Source of the DNA: Ceratotherium simum simum
Taxonomy: Eukaryota > Chordata > Mammalia > Perissodactyla > Rhinocerotidae
NCBI RefSeq assembly: GCF_000283155.1
Contig: NW_004454283.1
Span: 810,854-874,853, forward strand
Direction of reading: 5' to 3'
Length of the DNA stretch: 64,000 bases
Under the pieces are notes generated by a model. The model did no database searches. It was not told where the DNA came from and saw only the letters and a program-made list of their open reading frames with translations. Below are positions 40,239 through 52,200 of the stretch, in pieces (position 1 is the stretch's first letter; the number at the start of each line of letters is the position of its first letter). Position numbers and translations under genes: made by a program.

Positions 40239-43200
40239 CTGTAAGAGGGAGGGTTGTTAGAGAAGAGGGGTTCCCTGCCCTTCACACTTTTCCCTGGACA
40301 GGCTCCCAGGGGCCCTGTCTGCACTGCTCGGAATTCAACCAAACAGATCCAACCAAAAACACCCCTTGTTTTTCTGATTTCAACAGTTCCTCCTGTAGAA
40401 ATTTATCATGTGAAAAACATCAAACAAGTGAGTGCAAAGATGTATGTACAAATATGTTCCCTTCATTGTTTATAACAACTCTCCCCACCTCCATCAAAAA
40501 GAAAAATTTGGGGGCCTGCCCAGGTGGCGCAAGTGGTTAAGTGCACATGCTCCACTTTGGCAGCCTAGGGTTCGCAGGTTTAGACCCTGGGTGCGCACCG
40601 ACACACCGCTTGTCAAGCCATGCTGTGGCAGTGTCCCATATAAAGTAGAGGAAGATGGGCATGGATGTTAGCTCAGGGCCAGTCTTCCTTGGCAAAAAAA
40701 AAAAAAAAAAGAGGAGGATCAGCATCGGATGTTAGCTCAGGGCTGATCCTCAAAAAGAAAAAAAAGAAAAATTTGGAAATCAATAGAGGATAGGTTAAAA
40801 TAAAGTATGGTATCTCCATATAACAAATTACTCCATACTCATTAAAAAGGATGATAAAGATCTATATTCATTGATAAGGACAGAAAGAAGTCCATGACAT
40901 ACATCTGAATAAAAACTTAAAAGGAGGTTGTGAAGCAGCAAATACAGCACAGTCTCACTTGTGTATATTTATTTGTGTGTACATGTGTAAGTAAAGTATT
41001 TGGAAGGATGTTCACCAGAATGCTAATGGTTGGCCTCTGGGTATTGGGATTTGGAGTGCTTTTACCTATTAAAACTTTTTTTGTATTGCCCTAATTTCCA
41101 GTGTTCGTTTAACATTATAATTAAAAATAAAGTAATGAAATTGTTTTCGTTTTGAAAAGATCCTGGGTGGGAGGGCACACCAGGACCCTATCCTGGTGGG
41201 CCAGTGGACACTGTATCTGAAACATCCCGTGTGATCAGCCATTCTACACCAGTGCAGAAAGTGTGTGAGCAAGGACGCCTACTGCAGCATCAACCCAGTC
41301 TGGAAACAACTGACACTCTCATCAGGAGTGAAATGTTCAAGAAATTATAGCATCTCCTTAGCCATGGAAAATGATGAAGAATATGTATGTTCATTGAATA
41401 TTAAATGAAAAAAAGGTTACAAAACCTTACTTTGTCTTTTATGATTCCAATTACACATACACAAAAAATTTCTGGAAGTAAATACATAAAACATTCACAG
41501 GTATCTCTGGATGGTGGTATTTACATGGAGTTAAAAGTTTTCTGTTTGCTTTCCAGAATGTTCTAATTTTTTGCTAGTTAACATTATGTTATTTTTGAAA
41601 AGGGAAAATATATTCATATTATGCAAGTAGCATTCCAGCACCATCATCCATTTGCCCAGCCCCTGTGAGTCTTGCAGGGCACACAGAGGTATAAGGGGAC
41701 ACCACCACAGAGCTGGATGGGCTGACAGGCTGAAGGGTCTCAGGAAGTCAGCAAGGGTAAATCAGGGAGGACTTCCTGGAGTGTGGAACATGTCAGCTGT
41801 GCCTTAGAAGCTGGCTAAGGTTTCTATCAGCAGAGATGCAAAGAATGGGAGGGTATTTCAGAAAGAACAAACAGTATGAGAAAAGGCATAAGGATGGGAG
41901 AGACTGAAAAAATGTGCAAACAGGATGTAAACCATTCTAGGGCCTTTTCTTTGGGAACTGTCTTTGACTTTTGTAAGAAGGCCAGCCCAGTGGCGTAGTG
42001 GTTAAGTTCACACGCTCCGCTTCAGCGGCCTGGGGTTCAAAGGTTTGCATCCCGGGTGCGGATCTACACACTGCTCATCAAGCCATGCTGTGGCGGCATC
42101 CCACATACAAAACATACAGGTTTGAACAGGAAAGACTGGCACAGATGGGACAATCAGGGACAATCTTCCTCAAGCACAATAAATAAATAAATAAATAAAT
42201 AAAAATAACTTTAAAAAAAAAAAAAAAAAGAAGGAAAGCCTCCCTAATTTCATTTTTGGCCCCAAATCACCTGGCTTGCCCTCCTCTTCTCTGGGATCCC
42301 TGACTGGACCAGGAGTGACTCAGGATTTTTTCACAAACATCTACTTTCGAAGGCCAGAGAGCTGCTGTTGTCAAGGTGATTCTAGTGTGCTGTGGCTCTG
42401 CCAGCAGCCTCCAGAGAGGCATTTCCAGCCTCTTCTGGCCAGAGGCACTGTGTGGAAGTAGGCGCATGGCCTCCTCAGGGGATAGGCTTGCACACACGCC
42501 TGGCTCGATGTGTGAGTTCTGGGTGTGGGTACATTACTTGACAGTCCCATTCTGTATGTACTGAGGCTAAAGTTACTCTAGATTCACATGAGGTCTTCAG
42601 TGATTCCCGCAGAAAACGGATTCTGCTTTGACAAAAGCTGCATCTAGGCCACAGAGGTGTGCCTAAAGTAGAGGCAGGATCTCTGCCAGCAGGGCCAGCC
42701 AAAGGCTCCCCAGTCACACCAGAGAAATGGTGTGGGCTTAGGGCATCTCCATTCCACGGGGCACCTGCAGGCTGAGGCCTGCACAGGGGACACAAGTTGG
42801 GGAAAAACAGGGCCATGCATCTTCCCCGTCAATTTCTCTCCAGTGTTTACTCTGAGGGGACACGGTGGGGAGGGAAATATTAAATAATTTGCTTGACAGG
42901 ACCCCAGAAATTCACGTAGCTTCCACTGGGTCAGAAACGGCCATGAGGAAAGAGCTCATCCACTCCTTGGCTGGACAGCCTGCCAGGCTCTCTGCCCTAC
43001 TTCAGAACAACTTTCCTGTTCAAACCAGTATGAGAAAAGCTCATTTATACCCATATATCTGCCTCCTTTATAGGGGTCAGATTTGGTTTCTGTCAATGAA
43101 AACTTTTCTGTCAAGTACTCTAGTCCTGCCTCTTCAGTGGATGCAGACCAGAGGGGCAGAGCTTCTATTCTGGACAAGGGGAGTCTCCATGAGAACTCAC

Positions 43201-46200
43201 GCCTCATGCACAATGTCAGCCCCAGAGGAGATCAGACAGCATTACTCCAACCCCTTGACTTAAAGTAGAGCAACCCATGGTCTTGCTCACAGTCTACCCA
43301 GCAACACTGGAATGGCTCAGGATTCCTGACCCTCCCACCTAGCACTTTCCACACTCCATTACCACCCATCAAATGCAAGAATTAAAGTGTGATCAAGCGG
43401 AGGCTCTACTAGGCTGCTAGAAATGGGAAGGCTAACATACTTTATATTTGCAACTACAGATCCAGCTTCTTGCCCCAGCAAGAGCGTGTGCCTGTGTGCC
43501 TCACCGGTAGGTGTCCTCCGAGTAGGTTTTCTGAACATAGTCCTGCAGCTCCATCTGTGCCTTTTCTTGGAATTTTTCAATCTGGCTTGTGCTAGTCAAA
43601 CCTGGATGATCTGAAAAGAGAAAATTCCCCCGAAATTGCCCTCTGTATTTGGAAAGCCTCACTTGCAGACTTCTTAGTACTTATTTTTAGTCAAACTTCT
43701 GGCAAATTTCTCAAGTACAACAGATTGAACTCTGAGGGCTGATCTGCTTTGGATATTATTGTTAAAACACTGTTCTGCTCTGTGCTCTGCCAAGGCCTGA
43801 AGGTTCCAAGGATGGGGCTGGGCTCCTGTGTGGTCACACCAGCCTCACAGCCCCACCTGAGTGGTTCTGGACACCTGGCTTCCTACTACTTGAGAAAACA
43901 CACAGATTTTAAAACTGTCACATGAGATTAGAAATTATCATTTATTTTATTGATATTTAATCACTTAATTTCTCCAATTTTTATTAGCTGTTTTGTTGTT
44001 CATGAGCGGAGGGCTAGGGACGAGGGGAGAAGTAAGGCTGTGTCCAACCCCAGCTGTCAAGGACAATGGTCAGGACAACAGTCAGCCCAAGCGACCTCTC
44101 TGGAGGCTCCGAGAGAACAGCTGAGGGGGAGTGAGTGAGGCGGCCTGCTCATCTTTTACTTTCCACCCAAGTCCTGCTGCCTCTTCTTCATCTGCTGTGA
44201 CCACACCTTTCGGCATGCCCTGCAGCAGCTGCTACTACTGCCCTACACAGATAGTGGGTAAATCTGTGTAGTTCCCATCTGTACTGGATTACATGTGCTA
44301 ACATAACCTAAAAATTGGCAAAGAGCAAAACAAAACAGAAACAGGACACTGGATGGTAGTATACTCTTTGCATGCTGCAGTCTTGTTTGGCCAACTGTCT
44401 AATTAGGATACAGATTAAATCTAGTCAGTATAATAAAGTCATGAGGTACTATAGCATATTTCTTTGAGACTGTAAAGGTAAGGATTTAAAAGAATGTTAT
44501 GTATTTATGTTAGCTAGCAAAGCACACCTATTATAAGAACATTTGGTCACATACAATCTGGCAGGGCTCTCTACAATGCCGAAGACTTGCCAACATGTTC
44601 ACGTTCAGAAATATCAGTAGACAAAGGTGAAAAACTGTCATGAGTCACCACCGCATATCTTACCGGGGCTAAAGAGAACTATAGCTTTAAGGTATGCATA
44701 CTCATAGCCGTCTATATCCAGCTTCGCCATACTGTTACAGAACTCTTGAAGCTTCCAGATGTGCTCCATGACTTGCTTTATCCGGTCGCCAGAAAGTTTA
44801 TCTAGAAATCAATATCACAGATCCTCTGAGAAAGGCTGATAAGAACAGTAACACAAGCTTCGAGGGACCACAGATTGAAAGAAATGAGAGAATAATTTCA
44901 CTTTTTAATGAAAAACTAGTTATCTCAAGATGGTCAAGAGCCTCGTTTTCCAGCTGAAGGTGAAGTGACAACAGGTACCCAAATTCTGCTCCATTATATA
45001 TTCTGCCTCAATAACGAACCCCTGGACCAGTGATACTTCCTGCTCCCACCCTGGGCGGCAGCTTTGGCCTGTAGGTGCAGACTGGTAATTCTTTTTATTC
45101 TGTGGGTAAGACCCATACATCAATTCTTATCAATGGTTAGTTTTTCTAAGTCTCTGCAAGCATTTAATAAATATTTGCCAATCTGAACCTTAAATGTTGG
45201 CATTTTTTAGCTGTCAAAACAATTCTGTGTTATCTGATTTAATCCTCATGACAATATTTTGCTGAAGGTATTAGTATTATGCCCTGTTAAAAATGAAGAA
45301 AACTAAAACTCATTTGTGAACAAATCTAACTGAAATTCAAAAAAATGTTATAGGGTTTAAAAAATCATCTTTATTTAACTATGCCAAAGAATAACTGGGA
45401 AAACAAAGGTGTGACTAGGTAACACATTCCTAGATATCAAACACCTGGAATGCCCAATTAAAAGTGCAGCTCAATTCCAATTCAGCTGCAAGTGTAGATT
45501 TTTGGTGTTAGTCTGGAATCCTGGGCATGCTCCTTCTAGATAGCGTCTTCAGTGTGTGTGGACATGCAGCATGTGGAGAGACTGCACTATTTCCTGGACC
45601 TGACATGGCAGGGATTTGACCACCAAATGTTAGACGGTTGCCACAGATCTTATCAGGAGAGTCACTTGTTCATTCATGAGGAGCTGGGTGGAACTGCGTC
45701 CTAGACTAAGGGGTTGGCATGAGCCAGGCTGGTGCCCCAGGTCTTCTACCTGCTGTTTCATTTGGGGCAAGCCAGGGACCTTACCGGGACGTCAGTTTCC
45801 CCAAATGTAACATTGAGATCATAGTCTCTGCTTGATGGGGTTGTGAGGATTTGTGAGATATTACACATGAAAGGGTAACCTGTCATGAAGATGAAAATAT
45901 AAGCTGTGATTATTCTGAAAACATCACTAAATGCTTATGTATCAAGATGGTGGCAACTTTTTTCAATTATCTTTTTTTCTCTTTCATATTCGTTACATGA
46001 AAAGAAGGCTGTCAGGCAGAAATTTAAATGTTCTGACTGGTCAAGGTCCTGTGACTTAACAGGTAAATTTCCCTCAGCCTGCGGATGCTGTGGGACACTG
46101 AGGCTGGCCAATTTGCAATAAGCCAGCCTAGACCAAGACATACTCCCTCATGTTCCCAGCCCTACCTTCCTGGATACTGTTCTGCAGGTGGTTGACAATG

Positions 46201-49200
46201 GCCGCCAGGATGGTGGAGAGACTCATGACCTGGGCACACTGGGCCAAGCCGAGGGTGAAGAGCTCATTCCAGCAGGCCCGCACCAGGCTGGTGTTGCAGT
46301 CCTGCCTGGGGACACAGAGGTGAGGGTGGGTGTGGGTGCATGATGGCACTTCTCCAAGCCCCAGCATGTCCCAGAACAAGTGGATTCAGCAAGTGTTTGC
46401 TGAAGGGCTCATTCAGGATCATTCTCCAAAACACCATTATTTATGAATCTCTTAACTAAAGTCCCTCTGAGAATAAACTATCTTTCTCTTAAAAAACATT
46501 CTTTAGACTTAAGTAATGAGAAATTTTAATAGGCACAACTAAACTGTCATTTCCTACAGCCTTTCAAATTCGCAGCAGTCCTGGTGTGGCTCTGTCATGA
46601 GAGGCCGCAGAGATCAAAGGACTAAGAGCTGAGTGTGGACTCTGAAGGGAGGAGACATATCCTACATCTACGCTTGAGAACTGAGGGCCTGCAAACCTCG
46701 CAAGGGAGGAGCTGCAACTGCAGCAAGGAGGAAGGGGCCAGCCAAGTCAGTTTTCAGCCCTGCCTTAGGTCATTTATACTCAGGATAGCATGGTGGGTGC
46801 ATTGCAAAACAGTTAAGTCCTTGTCTTAGAAGCCCCCAGATGCAGCATCCCTCTACTTGTCTCAAGATATCAGGACGACACCTGCCTTCTGTTCCACACC
46901 ATCCCTGCCTCCTAGCACTAAGTCCTCAGCACATGCAGAAGGCTTGACAAAGGACTGAGGAATACTGTAGCATTGGCAACCATGGTCCCCTTACAGTAGT
47001 AAGTCTACTGATTGTATTTAATAAGAAAATCAGGTCACAGGAAACAAACTGGAAGGGCCCTCAGAGATCTTCCAGGCCATTTCTAGAGAGGGGAAGGCTC
47101 TTGCCCAAGGAAATGCAGAAAAAAAGGCCACTCACCCAAGTGCCTGAAAGGCTGGGATTGACCTGGCCCAGTGCATGGAGAGGAAAAGCAGGCGGGACGC
47201 AGACTCACAGATGTAGTGCACGTTGAGGTACTCTGGCATTGGGCTGGGCATCGTGAGCTGGAAAAAAGGAGGTACACAGCACAGGAGATGACAGAGGGAC
47301 AGGGGATGGCTTTGTTCGTCAACATGAATCCCTGCTGCGTTTCAACAATTGTGGCAGCTGGAGTCACTGTCTCTGGTGTTGAAGTTCCTGAGCAGGCCCA
47401 TCCTTATGAAATACGTGTCCTCTGAAGCAGGGGGCTGGCACAAACTCCCCACGGTTTCTTGCCCAGTGAACTAGGGTCTGATGGCCCTTGAAATGTGGTC
47501 AATGATGGGGACCTCCCAGTTTACCCATACAAAGACATACTTTTCAACTCTTGACTCAATTAAATTATTTGTTCTAAGGCAATTCCATTTTAAGCCATAT
47601 GTTAAAGTCTAAACTGAATCGAGGAACAAGGGTCAACTTCATGGGCTAGCAGGCATTTGACAGGTGGCCTCAAGGTAAAAGTGAATGAGAGCTGAGCAGA
47701 AGCCCTGATGGTAGGCGGATGATATCCCACCACCAGAATGTCATGTCTGGGCTCCAGGAGCTCCACTGTCTAGAAGGGACTCTAATGCCTTTGAAGCTAG
47801 AATCCCACTGGTGACCTGTGTCCTAGGCACCCTTGGGCAACTATGAGCAGGAACCCAATCTCCCTAAGTGACTGGCCAGATCCCTCTAGTGAAGAATCCT
47901 GGGGGGACAGGAAGACTCAGTCTGGAGATCTGGAGACTGAGAGGGCTTCAGGGAACCCAGGAGTGTCCTGTAGAAGAAGCGAGGCCAGTGGAGGAGAGTG
48001 TGGGAAAGACCTATGAGGACCTTACAGCACTCTTTAAAGACATCTGAGGGGCCGGCCCCATGGCTTAGCGGTTAAGTGCGCGCGCTCCGCTACCGGCGGC
48101 CCGGGTTCGGATCCCGGGCACGCACCGACGCACCGCTTCTCCGGCCATGCTGAGGCCGCATCCCATATACAGCAACTGGAAGGATGTGCAACTATGACAT
48201 ACAACTATCTACTGGGGCTTTGGGGAAAAAAAAAGGAGGAGGACTGGCAATAGATGTTAGCTGGTCTTCCTCAGCAAAACGAGGAGGATTAGCAGGGATG
48301 TTAGCTCAGGGCTGATCTTCCTCACAAAAAAAAAAAAAAAAAAGACATCTGAGATCTATTTTCTGTGGCTCTAGAGGGCAACTGGTCAGGACCAATGGTT
48401 GGGAATAAGGGTTGGCTGCCTGCTTGTTGGAGCAGATAAAGGCCTGAGCCTACGCTGGAGTCAGGCCGTCATCAGAAGGCAGACGGCAGAGCAGTCAGCT
48501 GTCAGCCCTCCCTGGTCAGCACCAAGTCAGCCCGTCATGGCAAAGACAGGCCACACCCGCTTCAGGGTTACCTTCAGAGCCAAATGGTACTGCGAGCTAC
48601 TGTTCTGAAATAAAAGACGCTAATCAAATGTCACAATATGAAAAAGAGCTCACTCCAAGGTTTGATTTTTAAACTGAGACCAGCTTTGGTGCAGAGCCCC
48701 TCTCCCAGCAGGCTGGGGAGGCTGGGGGCATGTAGTTAGGCTGAATGCACTCACCTTAAATGTTACGTGAGTATCTGAAAGGAGGGGGCCTTCGACCTCA
48801 ATAATGGGTGTGGACTGGTCTCTGCTGATGACGTGGATGCCTCCTCCTCCACTGGTGTCTATCCCATCTGCCAGGCTTGGAGGCGAGGAGCTGTCTGTGG
48901 TATTAAGTGCTTTAGCTAAGGTATCAAATGCCCTGTGAGCAAAAATGAAGCAAGCAAGTGTTGTGAATCCACAGCTTTTAGAGGGAAGAGAATTCTAGCT
49001 GAGACATAATTTAGAAAAACAATGCACTGGGGGAAAAGGTAATTAAATTCTACCTGCTGAGAGAAGGGATAACAATGAAAGTGTTGTCTATGTATTGTCT
49101 ACACACCATCTTGGGCACTAAGCTATATATTATTTATTTTCACATGTAATTTCTACTTTTCATACTACTCTCCAGGGTACAATTTTCTCCATTTTACAGG

Positions 49201-52200
49201 TGTGAAAGCTGAGGCTTAGAGATGTTAAATAACTTTTCCAAGACCACCCACCTATTAAGTGGTGGAACCAGAATTCCACCTAACTCAAATCTCATCCTCT
49301 TTCTGTTGGATCTAGATCTTAATTTTGCTCAGACCACAAGTGACACGAGGACCAGCACACTCGTGTGGCCCCAGGCTATGCACCTGCCAGGCCTGCCAAG
49401 ATGGGCAGGAGTGGCCAGTCCTATGGGAAAGGAGCAAACACAAGAGCCAAGCTGCAGAGAAGAAATCCTCATCAGCCAGTTATATAGGGGTCTGGGACCA
49501 GCTAATGCTATCTATCAGCTAATACTGATCTACCCCGATGCATTTAAGCTCTAAACTCACTACTTGGAAAAAATATACATAAGAAAAACAAGGTAAAATA
49601 GAAGTGGGGAAGGGGATGAACTATTAATATTCAGGCACAACAAACAGTGACTAATACATATAACATCTGTCCATTGAAGGGTTTTCTCCTGCTTCCACTG
49701 AGTTACTCAATTTCCTTTTTCACTGGAATTAAAAGCAGTTTTGACTGTTTATATCATGTAATATAAGTGGGTCCATGTTTTCATAGTTAAACTTTAAAAG
49801 AAAGACTGACATGCAGGGGCACTGTGACAACTTTATAATCCTTAATTAAAAACAGTGTGGGTGTCAAAATGCTGCCATCCACGACTACAATGCAGCAACC
49901 GAATGGGCACGTCAGGAGGGGAGCCTCCGCCCTCATGGGTTCATACCGAGTAATCTCACTTGCAGACTGGTCCTCCGGTTGCATTTCTGAAGTATCACCA
50001 TTGTTAAGGGATTCACTTAGGTTGGCAAGGGAGGTTACCACATTTGCCAGTGTGCCCAGAGCTCCCTGGCTTGTTTCAGCCTATTAGACAAAAAACAGTA
50101 ACAAGATGAACACACACATCCAAATGACTCTCAAGCCAATGAAGGTATAACGTTCGTTTAAAAACAGCTTCTAGGGAGGTATGACTACAACGGGGAAGCA
50201 TGATGAAGATCTTTTTGGTGATGGAATAGTTCTGCATCTTGATTATGGTGGCAGTTACACAAATCTACACGTGATAAGATGACTACACATCATAAGATAA
50301 CAGAACAAAAACAAATAAACTGGACTTCACCGAAATTTAAACTGTTGTGCTTCAAAACACATTATCAAGAAAGTAGAAAGACAACTCCCCCCACACAAAA
50401 GACAACCCACAGAATGGGAGGAAATATTTGCAAATCATATATTTGATAATGGTTATATTTAAAGAACTCTTCAATAATAAAAAGACAAGCCAGTTAAAAA
50501 ATGGGCAAAGGATTTAAACAGACATTTCTTTTTTTTAATTTAATTTTTTGTGTGTGTGTGAGGAAGACCAGCCCTGAGCTAACATCCGATGTCAAGCCTC
50601 CTCTTTTTTTGCTGAGGTGGACTGGCCCTGGGCTAACATCCGTGCCCATCTTCCTCTACTTGATATGGGACGCCGCCACAGCATGACCTAACAAGCGGTG
50701 CATCGGTGCGCACCCAGGATCCAAACCTGCAAACCCCGGGCCACCGCAGCGGAGCGCGTGCACTTAACCGCTTGCACCACCCGGCCGGCCCCTAAACAGA
50801 CGTTTCTTTAAAGATATACAAATGGCCAATAAGCTCATGAAAAGATGCTCAATATCAGTGGAAATGCAAATTAAAACTACCAATGAGATATCACTTCACA
50901 CCTATTAGGATGGTTAAATGAATATATAAATAAGACAGATAATAACAAGTACTGACAGGGATGTGGAGAAATTGGAACCCTCATACACTGCTGGTGGGAA
51001 TGTAAAATGGTGTAGTTTGAAAAACAGTCTGGCAGTTCCTCAAAAGTTTAAACATAGAGTTACCATACGACCAGCAACTCCTAAGTATATACCTTTGTTG
51101 TTAGTGCCGTTGAGTGGATTCCGACTCCTAGCGACCCTGTGTACAGCCAAGCAGAACCCTGCCTGGTCTTTTTGCACATCTTCTCACCTTCTGGCACTAT
51201 ATTAGACAATGCTCCACTGCTACTGATAGGGTTTTCATGGCCAACTTTTCAGAAGTGGGTGGCCAGGTCCTTCTTCCTAGTCTTTTTAGTCTGAAAGCTC
51301 TGCTAAAACCTGTCCATAATGGGTGACTCTGCTGGTATTTGAAATACTGGTGGCATAGCTTTCAGCATCACAGTGACAGGCAGCTGTCACAGTATGACAA
51401 CTGACAGTTGGGTGGTATGGTCCCCTGACTGGGAATCAAACCTGGGCCGTGGCGGTGAGAGCACTGAATGTTAACCACTAGACCACCAGGGATAGCAGTA
51501 TACGTATATACATAAGAGAAATTAAAACATATATCCACAAAAAAACTTGTACACAAATGTTCATAGCAGCATTATTCATAATAGACAAAAAGTAGAAATC
51601 CAAATGTTCATCCGCTGATGAAGGGATAAATAAAATGTGGTATAGCCATCCAATGGCATAATATTCAACAATAAAAAGGAATGAAGTACTGATACATGCC
51701 ACAAGGATGAACCTTGAAAACATTACACTAAGAGAAAGAAGCCAGTCACAAAAGGCAACACACTGCATGACTCATTTTATATGAGATACCCAGAATTGAC
51801 AAAACCATAGTTAGAAAGTAGATTAGAGCCAGCCTTGATGGCCTAGTGTTTAAGTTCAGCACGCTCTGCTTTGGTGGCCCGGCGTTCAGTTCCCAGTCAC
51901 AGAACCATACCACTTGTCTGTCAGTAGCCATGCTGTGGTGGCGACTCACATAGAAGAACTAGAAGGACCTACAACTAGGATATACAACCATGTATGTACT
52001 GGGGCTTTGGGAAGGGGGAAAAAAAAGCAGATTAGTGGTTGGGAGTGGGGGTAAGGGGAAGTGATTGCTGAATGGGTTCAGGGTTTCTTTTTGGGGTGAC
52101 GAAAATGTTCTGGAATTAAATAGTGGTGATGGTTGCACAACCTTACAAATATAACAAAAAGCACTGAGTTGTACACTAAAAGGGTGAATTTTATGGTATG

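Larger units (their letters stand above)
40267..43504 (-). other. NR2C2: NR2C2 intron with L1 and SINE insertions
   Basis: The last coding intron (about 3.3 kb). It holds old sense-strand L1 3' UTR pieces (about 40390-41120 and 41270-41620) and two SINEs. The stretch 42240-43500 is unique sequence without a supported exon. Confidence 0.8.

Noticed and set aside
47136..47257. Earlier donor (GCCAG/GTCAAT) within this NR2C2 exon
   Set aside because: Reading on gives [10 protein letters not shown], which is conserved LBD sequence, and a better donor (GG/GTGAGT) follows in the right phase.
51422..51492. tRNA-Glu gene on the minus strand
   Set aside because: The tRNA-like text has several changes in the D and anticodon stems and continues directly into a SINE body. 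It is a SINE head, not a functional tRNA gene. The same applies to the tRNA-like heads of the ERE copies.
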